Position numbers and translations under genes: made by a program
Shown: positions 8,120-14,995 of the stretch, one piece after another
How positions within the stretch are numbered: position 1 is the stretch's first letter
Layout of the letters: each line of letters starts with the position of its first letter
Assembly: GCF_014650555.1 (NCBI RefSeq)
Contig: NZ_BMVE01000007.1
Location: forward strand, 124,001 to 188,000
Source of the DNA: Streptomyces goshikiensis
Lineage (GTDB): Bacteria; Actinomycetota; Actinomycetes; Streptomycetales; Streptomycetaceae
DNA length: 64,000 nt
Reading direction: 5' to 3'
The notes under the pieces: model-generated
What the model saw: only the letters and a program-made list of their open reading frames with translations
Told to the model about the DNA's origin: nothing
Database searches by the model: none

Positions 8120-8851
8120 GTGCCGAAGCTGAATCAGATCATCGCAGTCGAAAAGGGCGTCAAGTCCAAGTCCCTCCAAGAGCTGACCCAGGCTCACCAC
8201 GACGTGCAGAAGCCCGCCCTGCTGGCCGGCATCTCGCGGACGTACCAGCCCAAGGACGAAGAGGGCGAGCAACTGCCGCCCGAATCCACCCGGGTCCAGA
8301 TCCAGGCGGAAGAGGTGCTGCGCGCGACGGCGGTCACGCTGTCGCGGCTGTTCGACGTGACGGCGACCAAGGACTGGGCGAACCGCACGGCCGCCGCCGA
8401 CGTCGTCGTCGACGGGAACACGCTGCTGGCGCAGGTGCCGGTCCCGTACCTTCTCTTCCTGGAGAAGCAGCTCACCGACCTGCACGCCTTCGTGCGCAAG
8501 CTGCCCGTCCTGGACGCCTCGGAGTCCTGGAACCTCGACCCGTCCACGGACGCCTGGAAGACGGACCCGGTGCGCACCATCCGCACCAAGAAGGTGCCGC
8601 GCAACCACGTCAAGGCCGAGGCGACGGAGAAGCACCCGGCGCAGGTCGAGGTGTACTACGAGGACGTCGCCGTCGGGTACTGGACGACGGTGAAGTTCTC
8701 CGGGGCACTTCCCGCCCGCCGGGTCAACGAACTGCTGGACCGCGTCGAGAGGCTCCAGCAGGCCGTCAAGTTCGCCCGCGAGGAGGCGAACGGCACCGAG
8801 GTCACCGACCAGCGGGTCGGGGACGCGGTGTTCGGCTACCTGTTCCGGTAG
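8120..8851 (+). CDS. Conserved hypothetical protein (DUF7873-like)
   Basis: 243 residues from GTG 8120 (GGATAGG nearby upstream). It is a soluble, charged protein with no signal peptide or membrane helix. It opens PKLNQIIAVEKGVKSKSLQELTQAHHDVQKP and has a conserved-looking core VPVPYLLFLEKQLTDLHAF, followed by LPVLDASE-W-LD and a C-terminal LDRVERLQQAVKFAREEAN helix. I recognise this as a protein common in streptomycetes and recently given a DUF number, but I know no function for it. It stands alone, 52 bases after the conservon, and is followed by a hairpin. Confidence 0.75.
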   Translation: MPKLNQIIAVEKGVKSKSLQELTQAHHDVQKPALLAGISRTYQPKDEEGEQLPPESTRVQIQAEEVLRATAVTLSRLFDVTATKDWANRTAAADVVVDGNTLLAQVPVPYLLFLEKQLTDLHAFVRKLPVLDASESWNLDPSTDAWKTDPVRTIRTKKVPRNHVKAEATEKHPAQVEVYYEDVAVGYWTTVKFSGALPARRVNELLDRVERLQQAVKFAREEANGTEVTDQRVGDAVFGYLFR

Positions 8852-8862
8852 CCCCACGATCT

Positions 8863-8880
8863 CCCCCTGGGAGCAGGGGG
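8863..8880 (+). terminator. Small GC hairpin after the DUF7873-like gene
   Basis: CCCCCT (8863-8868) pairs with AGGGGG (8875-8880) around a six-base loop, 11 bases after the stop codon. There is no T-tract, as is common in streptomycete terminators. Confidence 0.45.
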
Positions 8881-9010
8881 TGGCGCGAGAGCGCAAGCTG
8901 AAACTGACGTTGAAGCTGAATGAGGGGTGGCATCCCTCTCAATCTCAGATTCTTGCTCAAGTCTCAGTATTCGCCGCCGATCACCGGATCGACCGAGCGC
9001 GGACGACCAC

Positions 9011-9087
9011 CGACGGATAGGGGTTCAAGTCCCTTCTGCGCCTCTCTCATGGCGCGGTAGTTCAAAGGTAGAACACGTCGGTATGAG
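9011..9087 (+). other. tRNA-like 3' half followed by tRNA-like 5' half
   Basis: A T-arm (AGGGG, loop TTCAAGT, CCCTT at 9019-9035) is followed by an acceptor 3' strand CTGCGCC (9036-9042). After eight bases comes an acceptor 5' strand GGCGCGG (9051-9057), TA, and a D-arm (GTTC AAAGGTA GAAC, 9060-9074) close to that of tRNA-Gly. The two acceptor strands pair over all seven positions with one G-U. CGTCG (9076-9080) pairs with CGACG (9011-9015), as an anticodon stem would. So all four tRNA arms can be made, but the halves are in circularly permuted order. It may instead be the leftover junction of two tandem tRNA genes. No anticodon can be assigned. Confidence 0.5.
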
Positions 9088-9140
9088 AATGATCCGCGAC
9101 TCTTAAACGCCGCCGGTGTGCGCAATTGGGTGGCAAGCAG

Positions 9141-9171
9141 GGGCCCGGGAGCTGGACATGCTCCCGGGCCC
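9141..9171. terminator. Perfect 12-bp hairpin, likely bidirectional terminator
   Basis: Positions 9141-9152 pair perfectly with 9160-9171 around a seven-base loop. It lies 12 bases beyond the anti-sigma factor stop and also faces the tRNA-like region. The strong stem without a T-run is usual for streptomycetes. Confidence 0.7.
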
Positions 9172-9182
9172 TGTCATGTTCG

Positions 9183-9905
9183 CTATACCCGGACGGAGAC
9201 GAACCGGGTGCCGGCCTCGTTCTCGACGAGGACCTCCTTCACATCGGCGGGATCGACCGCCGCCGAACCGTCCAGCGCGGCGCCCTTGCCCTCGCCGTTC
9301 TCCTGGCCGCCCACGACCCAGCTGCCCGCGCTGGTGCGCTTGCCGTCCTTGGAGACCACGACCAGCCGGCACCGCTCGCCGGGCGGCACCCCGGTCACCG
9401 CGGCGTGCACCCGCACCCACTTCGCGGCGGGCGTCACCTGTACGGTCGCCCGCGCGCCGGTGACCTGGTCGGTCGCCGAGCCCACCTTGGTCCCCGGCAC
9501 CGGGGTCGGGGCCGCCGACACCGTCGGGGACGGCGGGGGATCGAGGGCGACGTTCTGCCCGTCGTCCGTGCCCAGCTGCGTACCCGCCCAGAACACGGCG
9601 GCCAGCGCGGCCGCGGCCGCCAGTCCCGCCAGGCCCGCGCCACGGCGCCGCGCGGCCGTCTGCTCGGCCCGCACCTGCCTCAGCGTGCGCTGGAGCAGCA
9701 GATCGCCGCCCTGGGGCGGCCCGTCCAGGAACGCCTCCTCGGGAACCTCACCGAGCACCGCCTCCATTTCGCGCAACGCCGCCACCTCCTCCCGGCACCG
9801 CACGCAGCCGGTCATGTGTTCCTCGACCCGGCGGACCTCCTCCTCGTCGAGAACGCCGAGAACGTATGGGCCGAGCAGCTCCTCCTCGTGCCGCTGCCGG
9901 TTCAT
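9183..9905 (-). CDS. Zinc-containing anti-sigma factor (RskA/RslA type)
   Basis: 240 residues. The N-terminal anti-sigma domain carries the ZAS motif H30-x3-C34-x2-C37 within HMTGCVRC. One membrane helix spans about residues 91-108, preceded by basic residues, and the C-terminal 130 residues form an extracytoplasmic domain with the RskA-like pattern VRVHAAVTGVPPGERCRLVVVSKDG. It should hold the upstream ECF sigma factor inactive at the membrane until a signal releases it; the CxxC may make it redox-sensitive, as for RslA. The ATG overlaps the sigma factor stop by four bases, which gives coupled synthesis. Confidence 0.88.
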   Translation of the reverse strand: MNRQRHEEELLGPYVLGVLDEEEVRRVEEHMTGCVRCREEVAALREMEAVLGEVPEEAFLDGPPQGGDLLLQRTLRQVRAEQTAARRRGAGLAGLAAAAALAAVFWAGTQLGTDDGQNVALDPPPSPTVSAAPTPVPGTKVGSATDQVTGARATVQVTPAAKWVRVHAAVTGVPPGERCRLVVVSKDGKRTSAGSWVVGGQENGEGKGAALDGSAAVDPADVKEVLVENEAGTRFVSVRV

Positions 9906-10498
9906 GCCACCACCTCCCGCAGTCCTGCCGGCTTCTGCGGCGGCCTGCCCCTTCGTCTGCCGTCCCTACCGCCGCTGTTCTGGAAGACCTCGCGCAAGGC
10001 CTTGAGCGCGTAGTGCGAGCGTGATTTGACCGTGCCCGCCGGGATGCCGAGCCGGTCGGCGACCTCGGACACGCTCAGCTGCCGGTAGTACAACTCCGTC
10101 AGCACGTCCCGGTGTTCCGGTGACAGCTGTTCCAGCGCCCCGAGCACGGCCATGGTGTTCACCACCGCGTCGGCGTGGTCCGCCTCGACCGGGGGAGCGG
10201 CCGCGGAACCCGACACCTCCGCCGGGCGGGCCGCCTTGGCCCGGTATCGGTCGGTGATGATGTTGCGGGCCACCGTGAGCAGCCAGCCGCGTACCGAGCC
10301 CTTCCCGTTCACCAGTGCCTCGGAGTGCCGCCAGGCCCGGATGAGCGTCTCCTGGACGACGTCCTCGGCCGCGGCGCGGTCCCCGGTCAGCCGGGTGGCG
10401 TACGCGAGCAGGGCATGGCCGTGCTCCTCGTACACCGACCTGATCAGTGCTTCATCGGTCGAGCCCCGCCGAGTGCGGGGCCACAGTGGTCCGGCCAT
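9902..10498 (-). CDS. ECF sigma factor (SigL-like)
   Basis: 198 residues from the ATG at 10498, preferred over 10549 because GAGAGGGTGAG directly precedes it. Region 2 (LIRSVYEEHGHALLAYATRLTGD, then AAEDVVQETLIRAWRH) and region 4 (LGALEQLSPEHRDVLTELYYRQLSVSEVADRLGIPAGTVKSRSHYALKALR) are both complete, and no extra domains are present. Co-encoding with a ZAS anti-sigma factor that has a single helix and a RskA-like outer domain places it near the SigL/SigK type ECF groups. A promoter-like pair TGAACC-N16-CGTGTT lies upstream and suggests autoregulation. Its regulon is unknown. Confidence 0.9.
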   Translation of the reverse strand: MAGPLWPRTRRGSTDEALIRSVYEEHGHALLAYATRLTGDRAAAEDVVQETLIRAWRHSEALVNGKGSVRGWLLTVARNIITDRYRAKAARPAEVSGSAAAPPVEADHADAVVNTMAVLGALEQLSPEHRDVLTELYYRQLSVSEVADRLGIPAGTVKSRSHYALKALREVFQNSGGRDGRRRGRPPQKPAGLREVVA

Positions 10499-10539
10499 CT
10501 CACCCTCTCCGTCTTCCTCGCGATCCGTGGTGCGGACAG

Positions 10540-10567
10540 AACACGCCACCTGGCCGGACCCGGTTCA
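10540..10567 (-). promoter_or_regulatory. Probable ECF-type autoregulated promoter
   Basis: Reading the minus strand, TGAACC (10567-10562) and CGTGTT (10545-10540) are separated by exactly 16 bases. This fits ECF promoters of the GAAC...CGT class and resembles the SigL-type consensus described in mycobacteria. A start point near 10532 would give a leader of about 35 bases that includes the sigma factor ribosome site. Confidence 0.55.
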
Positions 10568-10611
10568 CGTGACCTGCGTCACTCGGGGTGCGGTCCGGGT
10601 CCGCGCACCGC

Positions 10612-11610
10612 TCAGATCCGGCAGTGGCGGCCCTCGTTGAGGCAGTCGACGACCCCCTGCATCTGGCGGTCGGTCATCGCGTTCACGAACATCGCGTGGT
10701 CCGTCTTCGCGCTGTGCCGCTGCTCCGGGAAGGAGTCCAGCGCCAGCGGGACCTCGGGCGGCACCTCGTACGCGAGGGAGAGCCGCAGCTCGGGCACGGG
10801 GAAGGTGCCCGTCGGGCAGACCCCGTTCGCGGCGGGGAACGCCAGGTGCGAACGGTGCCCGGCGCTCTGGGTGTCCAGCCCGTTCCAGCAGCTGGGGAAG
10901 ACCAGGGTGCGGGTCACGCGCTCGCCGGCGGGGCAGCGCGGGTAGCGGGTCGTGGAGCGGCCCGGGGAGCCGGAGCAGCCCCAGCGGGCCCGTACGTCGG
11001 CGTCGCTCGCCGCGGTGAAGGCGACCGCGTCACCGGTCATGCCGCGCAGGAACCGGGGCATCGGCACGACCTTGCCGACCGGGTTGCCGCGGAACTCCAC
11101 GCCCACCGCCTCCTCCGCCAGGATCGCGCCCGCGTTGCCGTGCCCGGCGGAGCTCTCGTGCGCCCCGCCGCCCGCCCGGTCGGTGCGGCGCAGCACGGGC
11201 CAGTAGTACGTGGACCGGTCGCCGCCGCGGCAGCTGGTGGGCGCGGCGGCCAGCGTGGCGTCGGTGGACAGGGCGGTGGTGGACAGGTTCCCCACGTACG
11301 CGTGGGTGTGGTGGGCGCCGGCCGTCAGCCCGGGCGAGACGACCAGGTTGTCCTCGTTGTAGTGGCCCTCCTCGTTGCGGCCGCACTCCACCGTCACCGT
11401 GCCCGTCGAGGCGTCGGGCCCGGCCGGGCGCGGCTCCGCGGGCCCTGGCGGTACGTCACGTATGTCCACGTACTCCACGGCCGCCCCGGACCCTGCCGAG
11501 GTGTGCGCGCGCGACCCGGCCGCCCGCGAGGCGCCCAGTACGGCGGCGAGCAGTCCGCCGCCCAGGACCAGGCAGACGACCAGCGTGAGCAGTCGGTGTT
11601 CATTCCCCAT
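10612..11610 (-). CDS. Secreted DUF1996 protein
   Basis: 332 residues from ATG 11610 (a GTG nine bases further up is possible). An N-terminal hydrophobic helix (LLTLVVCLVLGGGLLAAVLG) acts as a signal peptide or anchor. The mature part shows DUF1996 hallmarks: VVSPGLTAGAHHTHAYVGN, TYYWPVL, CWNGLD, HLAFPAANGVCPTGTFPVPELRLSLAYEVP and a final NEGRHC. DUF1996 proteins occur in actinobacteria and filamentous fungi and are secreted, but their function is not established; the clustered histidines suggest metal or polysaccharide binding. It is transcribed divergently from the DUF1838 gene and follows the sigma factor gene on the same strand after a gap, so it could be a target of it. Confidence 0.85.
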   Translation of the reverse strand: MGNEHRLLTLVVCLVLGGGLLAAVLGASRAAGSRAHTSAGSGAAVEYVDIRDVPPGPAEPRPAGPDASTGTVTVECGRNEEGHYNEDNLVVSPGLTAGAHHTHAYVGNLSTTALSTDATLAAAPTSCRGGDRSTYYWPVLRRTDRAGGGAHESSAGHGNAGAILAEEAVGVEFRGNPVGKVVPMPRFLRGMTGDAVAFTAASDADVRARWGCSGSPGRSTTRYPRCPAGERVTRTLVFPSCWNGLDTQSAGHRSHLAFPAANGVCPTGTFPVPELRLSLAYEVPPEVPLALDSFPEQRHSAKTDHAMFVNAMTDRQMQGVVDCLNEGRHCRI

Positions 11611-11813
11611 GGCGGCCACCGTTGCCGGTGCCCGCCGCGCCCGTCAACCCGGTCTCGCGATGCCGCGAACGGCCGCCTCGAACCGAGCGCACGGCGGCCC
11701 TCGGGCCCGCCCCGGCCGGCTCGTCCGCCGGTCCGCGAACTGGCCCGCCCGGCCGCCCGGTTGGCCGGGCCGCCGCTTGCCCGCGCGCGCGGAGATCACG
11801 CAGAGTACGCGGT

Positions 11814-12563
11814 ATGACACCCACGGAACTCTTCCGGGCGTTCGCCCGTACCCGCGCCTCGCTGGACGGGAGCGAGGTGACCTACTGGTGGACCGGCGAC
11901 GTCTACTCCTCGGCCCCCGGCGAGCCCTACGAGCGCCTCTTCGGCTTCGAAGGGGTCAACGTCGGGCGCCTGGTCCCCGACGAGGACGCGGAGGCGGGAG
12001 CGGACGCGTACCGGTTCCTCAGCCGGGAGGCGGCCTTCTACCTCGACCCGAGCAGCCGCGAGATCCTGGAGACCTGGCGGGGCGAGCGGGTCGTCCACGT
12101 CTGGAACGACCCCGCCAACCAGCGGTGGCGGCCCTTCCCCGTCCCCATGACGGAACTCGGCGACCAGGTCTGCTTCAGCCTGGAGATCCCGCTCGCCTAC
12201 CCCTCGCCGCTGCCCGTCGCCGACTACCCCGCCCACTCCGCCGACGACACCTACCGGGCGCTGGAGCTCTTCCAGTTCTTCGCTCCCGCCTCGGTCCTCA
12301 CCACCGACGCGCCGGGCGTCGCCGCCACCATGTCGTGGACCCGGATGTCGCCCTGGCTGCCCTGGATGCGGCAGGGGCGGCGGCCGGGCGGGCTCACCTT
12401 CCACTGCCGCGGCCGCAAGCTCGGATCCTACGTCGAGGTGCCCGAGCGCACCCGCGCGTACATCGCCGCGAACCACCCCGAATACGCCCGTGCGCCGCAG
12501 GCGTGGAGCGAGCCGAACGAGACCAGCTGGACGTATTTCCGCAAGCTGAACCCGCCCGCGTAA
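11814..12563 (+). CDS. DUF1838 family protein
   Basis: 249 residues with no signal peptide. DUF1838-like features are the opening LFRAFARTRASLDGSEVTYWWTGDVYS, the LFGFEGVNVGRLV segment, then the block F-LSREAAFYLDP-S-EIL-TW. An aromatic C-terminal half follows (SWTRMSPWLPWMRQG-R-GGLTFHCRGRKLGSY-E-P). The function of the family is unknown; it resembles a lipid- or hydrophobe-binding beta fold, but that is a guess. The gene stands alone, divergent from the DUF1996 gene with a shared 200-base intergenic region. No clear ribosome site precedes the ATG. Confidence 0.8.
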   Translation: MTPTELFRAFARTRASLDGSEVTYWWTGDVYSSAPGEPYERLFGFEGVNVGRLVPDEDAEAGADAYRFLSREAAFYLDPSSREILETWRGERVVHVWNDPANQRWRPFPVPMTELGDQVCFSLEIPLAYPSPLPVADYPAHSADDTYRALELFQFFAPASVLTTDAPGVAATMSWTRMSPWLPWMRQGRRPGGLTFHCRGRKLGSYVEVPERTRAYIAANHPEYARAPQAWSEPNETSWTYFRKLNPPA

Positions 12564-12921
12564 CGCGCGCGTAACGCGCGTGTATCGCACGGGGGGTGCG
12601 GGGGTGGCGTAGGGGGGTCGACAAGGGTTTTCCCCGTATCGGGTTCATCCCCGCGTTGCCTACTGTCTGCCCACCGGCGATCTTCCCCGGCCGTGAGGAC
12701 CCCGCACCCACCCCACATGGTGCGAAACCGCACGGCCGGGCAGGCCGTCGGCAACGCCGTTGCCCAGCCCCGCCGTCGCGGCCGGGCAACGCGGCGCGCG
12801 GCGGTGGCCGGCGCGGGTTCGACCAGCCCGCGCCCGGCCCCGCGGTCCGCCGGTTCACCTCCCACACAGCTCAAACCGGCCGCTCCGGCCTGCCCGGAAA
12901 CGGCCCGCGAAAGGGAACACC
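12564..12921. other. 358-base leader region of the protease gene
   Basis: No ORF with coding character is seen. Just after the DUF1838 stop lies a short repeat (AACGCGCG and AACGCGCGTG, 12560-12581). A TACTGT at 12661-12666 could be a -10 element, but no -35 matches at the right distance. The remaining leader is very GC-rich and could fold, and AAAGGG at 12910-12915 is the ribosome site of the protease. Confidence 0.4.
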
Positions 12922-14736
12922 GTGCACGCAAACAGACGTCGGCTCATATCCGTGGTGGCCATGTCGGTCACCCTCCTCGCCGGCTCCGCTACCGCTTCGG
13001 TGGCCCTGACCCAGTCGGCACCCGCCGCGGCCCCGGCCGCGGCCGCCGCGGTCCCCGCCCCCACCGCGCCGGTCGAGAACCTGATCGTCGGCTACAAGTC
13101 CTCCGCCACGGAGGCCAGTTCCAACACCGCGGCTGCCGATGACGCCACCGCGAAGGGCAAGAAGGCCGGCAAGAAGGCGAAGTTCGACCGCCGCCTCGGC
13201 ACCGGAGCCGCCCTCGTCAACCTCGGCGGTGCGACCGCCCCGGCCGACGCGGCGAACGTGATCGCCCAGTTCCGCTCCGACCCCGACGTCGCCTACGTCG
13301 AGCCGGACACCCGCGCCTACGCCATGGCCGTCACCCCGAACGACACCGAGTACGCCAAGCAGTGGGACCTCTTCGAGCCCACCGCCGGCATGAACGTTCC
13401 GCCGGCCTGGGACAAGACCACCGGCTCCGGCGTCACCGTCGCCGTGATCGACACCGGTTACGTCGCCCACTCGGACGTCGCCCCGAACATCGTCGCCGGC
13501 TACGACTTCATCTCCACCGCCTCCGAGGCCCGCGACGGCAACGGCCGTGACGCCAACCCCGCCGACGAGGGCGACTGGAACGCCACCGACGGCGAGTGCG
13601 GCGCCAGCTCCAAGGCCAGCAACTCCTCCTGGCACGGCACCCACGTCGCGGGCACCATCGCCGCCGCCACCAACAACTCCAAGGGCGTCGCCGGCATCGC
13701 CTACGGCGCGAAGATCCAGCCCGTCCGCGTGCTCGGCAAGTGCGGCGGTGCCACCTCGGACATCGTCGACGCCATCACCTGGGCCTCCGGCGGCTCCGTC
13801 GCGGGCGTCCCGGCCAACGCCACCCCGGCCAAGGTCATCAACATGAGCCTCGGTGGCCCGGGCGCCTGCGGCACCAGCTACCAGAACGCCATCAACGCCG
13901 CCGTCGCCCGCGGTACCACCGTCGTCGTCGCGGCCGGCAACAGCAACGCGAACGCCTCCGGCTTCTCGCCCGCCAGCTGCAACAACGTCATCAACGTGGC
14001 GTCGACCAACCGCGCCGGCGACCGCTCGTACTACTCCAACTACGGCGCGATCATCGACGTCGCCGCCCCGGGCGGTGAGACCCGCCGCGCCACCGACACG
14101 CCCGGCACCGTCACCACCCCCGAGAACGCGATCCTCTCCACCCTGAACGCCGGAGCCACCACCCCCGGCGCCGAGGCCTACAAGCCCTACCAGGGCACCA
14201 GCATGGCCGCCCCGCACATCGCGGGTCTCGCCGCCCTGCTGAAGTCCGCCAAGCCCTCGCTGACCCCGGCCCAGGTCGAGTCCGCGATCAAGAACACCGC
14301 CCGCCCGCTGGCCGGCACCTGCACCGGCGGCTGCGGCACCGGTCTCGCCGACGCGGCCGCGGCCGTCGCCTCCGTGACGACGACGACCCCGCCCGCCGGC
14401 AGCTTCGAGAACACCACGGACTTCGCCATCGGTGACAACGCCACCGTGGAGAGCCCCATCACCGTCAGCGGCGTCACCGGCAACGCCCCGGCCGCCCTGA
14501 AGGTCGGCGTGAAGATCGCGCACACCTACATCGGTGACCTGAAGGTCGACCTGGTCGCCCCCGACGGCAGCGTCTACACGCTCCACAACCGGACCGGCGG
14601 CGGCACCGCCGACATCAACCAGGTCTACACCGTCAACGCCTCCTCCGAGGCCGCCAACGGCACCTGGAAGCTCCGCGTGAACGACAACGCGGGCGGCGAC
14701 ACCGGCAAGATCGACTCCTGGAGCCTCGGCTTCTGA
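12922..14736 (+). CDS. Secreted subtilisin-like serine protease with P domain
   Basis: 604 residues from the GTG at 12922, which follows AAAGGG; longer in-frame starts have no site. A Sec signal (about residues 1-42, with AVPAPTAP after it) leads to an inhibitor-I9-like propeptide (ENLIVGYK ... VAYVEPDTRAYA) and an S8 catalytic domain. The triad is D177 (AVIDTGY), H238 (WHGTHVAGT) and S427 (YQGTSMAAPH), with the oxyanion asparagine in AAGNSN. The C-terminal 115 residues form a proprotein-convertase P domain (HTYIGDLKVDLVAPDGS ... NGTWKLRVND). It is an extracellular endopeptidase, likely for nutrition or maturation of secreted proteins during differentiation. A hairpin terminator follows. Confidence 0.95.
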   Translation: MHANRRRLISVVAMSVTLLAGSATASVALTQSAPAAAPAAAAAVPAPTAPVENLIVGYKSSATEASSNTAAADDATAKGKKAGKKAKFDRRLGTGAALVNLGGATAPADAANVIAQFRSDPDVAYVEPDTRAYAMAVTPNDTEYAKQWDLFEPTAGMNVPPAWDKTTGSGVTVAVIDTGYVAHSDVAPNIVAGYDFISTASEARDGNGRDANPADEGDWNATDGECGASSKASNSSWHGTHVAGTIAAATNNSKGVAGIAYGAKIQPVRVLGKCGGATSDIVDAITWASGGSVAGVPANATPAKVINMSLGGPGACGTSYQNAINAAVARGTTVVVAAGNSNANASGFSPASCNNVINVASTNRAGDRSYYSNYGAIIDVAAPGGETRRATDTPGTVTTPENAILSTLNAGATTPGAEAYKPYQGTSMAAPHIAGLAALLKSAKPSLTPAQVESAIKNTARPLAGTCTGGCGTGLADAAAAVASVTTTTPPAGSFENTTDFAIGDNATVESPITVSGVTGNAPAALKVGVKIAHTYIGDLKVDLVAPDGSVYTLHNRTGGGTADINQVYTVNASSEAANGTWKLRVNDNAGGDTGKIDSWSLGF

Positions 14737-14828
14737 TCCGCCACCGCGCCGGGGGCCCCACACCCCGGCCGGACGCGGTCCGGGCCGCGCCCCGGCCCGG
14801 CTGACGGGCCGATAGTACGGACCAACAC

Positions 14829-14876
14829 AGCCCGCGGGCCTGCCGGTACACCTCGTACCGGCAGGGCCGCCGGGCT
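14829..14876 (+). terminator. Hairpin terminator after the protease gene
   Basis: An 11-base perfect stem (CCTGCCGGTAC / GTACCGGCAGG) around a five-base loop is extended by AGCCCG/CGGGCT at its base and followed by TTTCC. It lies about 95 bases after the protease stop. Confidence 0.7.
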
Positions 14877-14995
14877 TTCCCGGGATCCGACTGAATTCTG
14901 CGTCACAATCGGGGTCGACACGCCATCCGACCTCGTATTGTCGCCTCTCACAGGAAAGGCACAGGAGCTGGGGACCGAGAGGCTGGTGGCTGTGC

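Larger units (their letters stand above)
8852..9182. other. 331-base non-coding interval with repeats and tRNA pieces
   Basis: No open reading frame here looks coding. In order the interval holds a terminator-like hairpin (8863-8880), a second small stem GAGGG/CCCTC (8932-8946 region), two imperfect direct copies of CTCAA(G)TCTCAG (8938-8948 and 8956-8967), the rearranged tRNA-like halves (9011-9087) and a strong 12-base-pair hairpin (9141-9171). Confidence 0.6.

Noticed and set aside
9051..9125. Ordinary tRNA gene starting at GGCGCGG
   Set aside because: The D-arm is good, but no T-arm or acceptor 3' strand follows; those elements lie upstream instead.
9183..10498. Naming the sigma/anti-sigma pair sigL/rslA
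   Set aside because: Domain layout and promoter resemble them, but I cannot establish orthology without a search.
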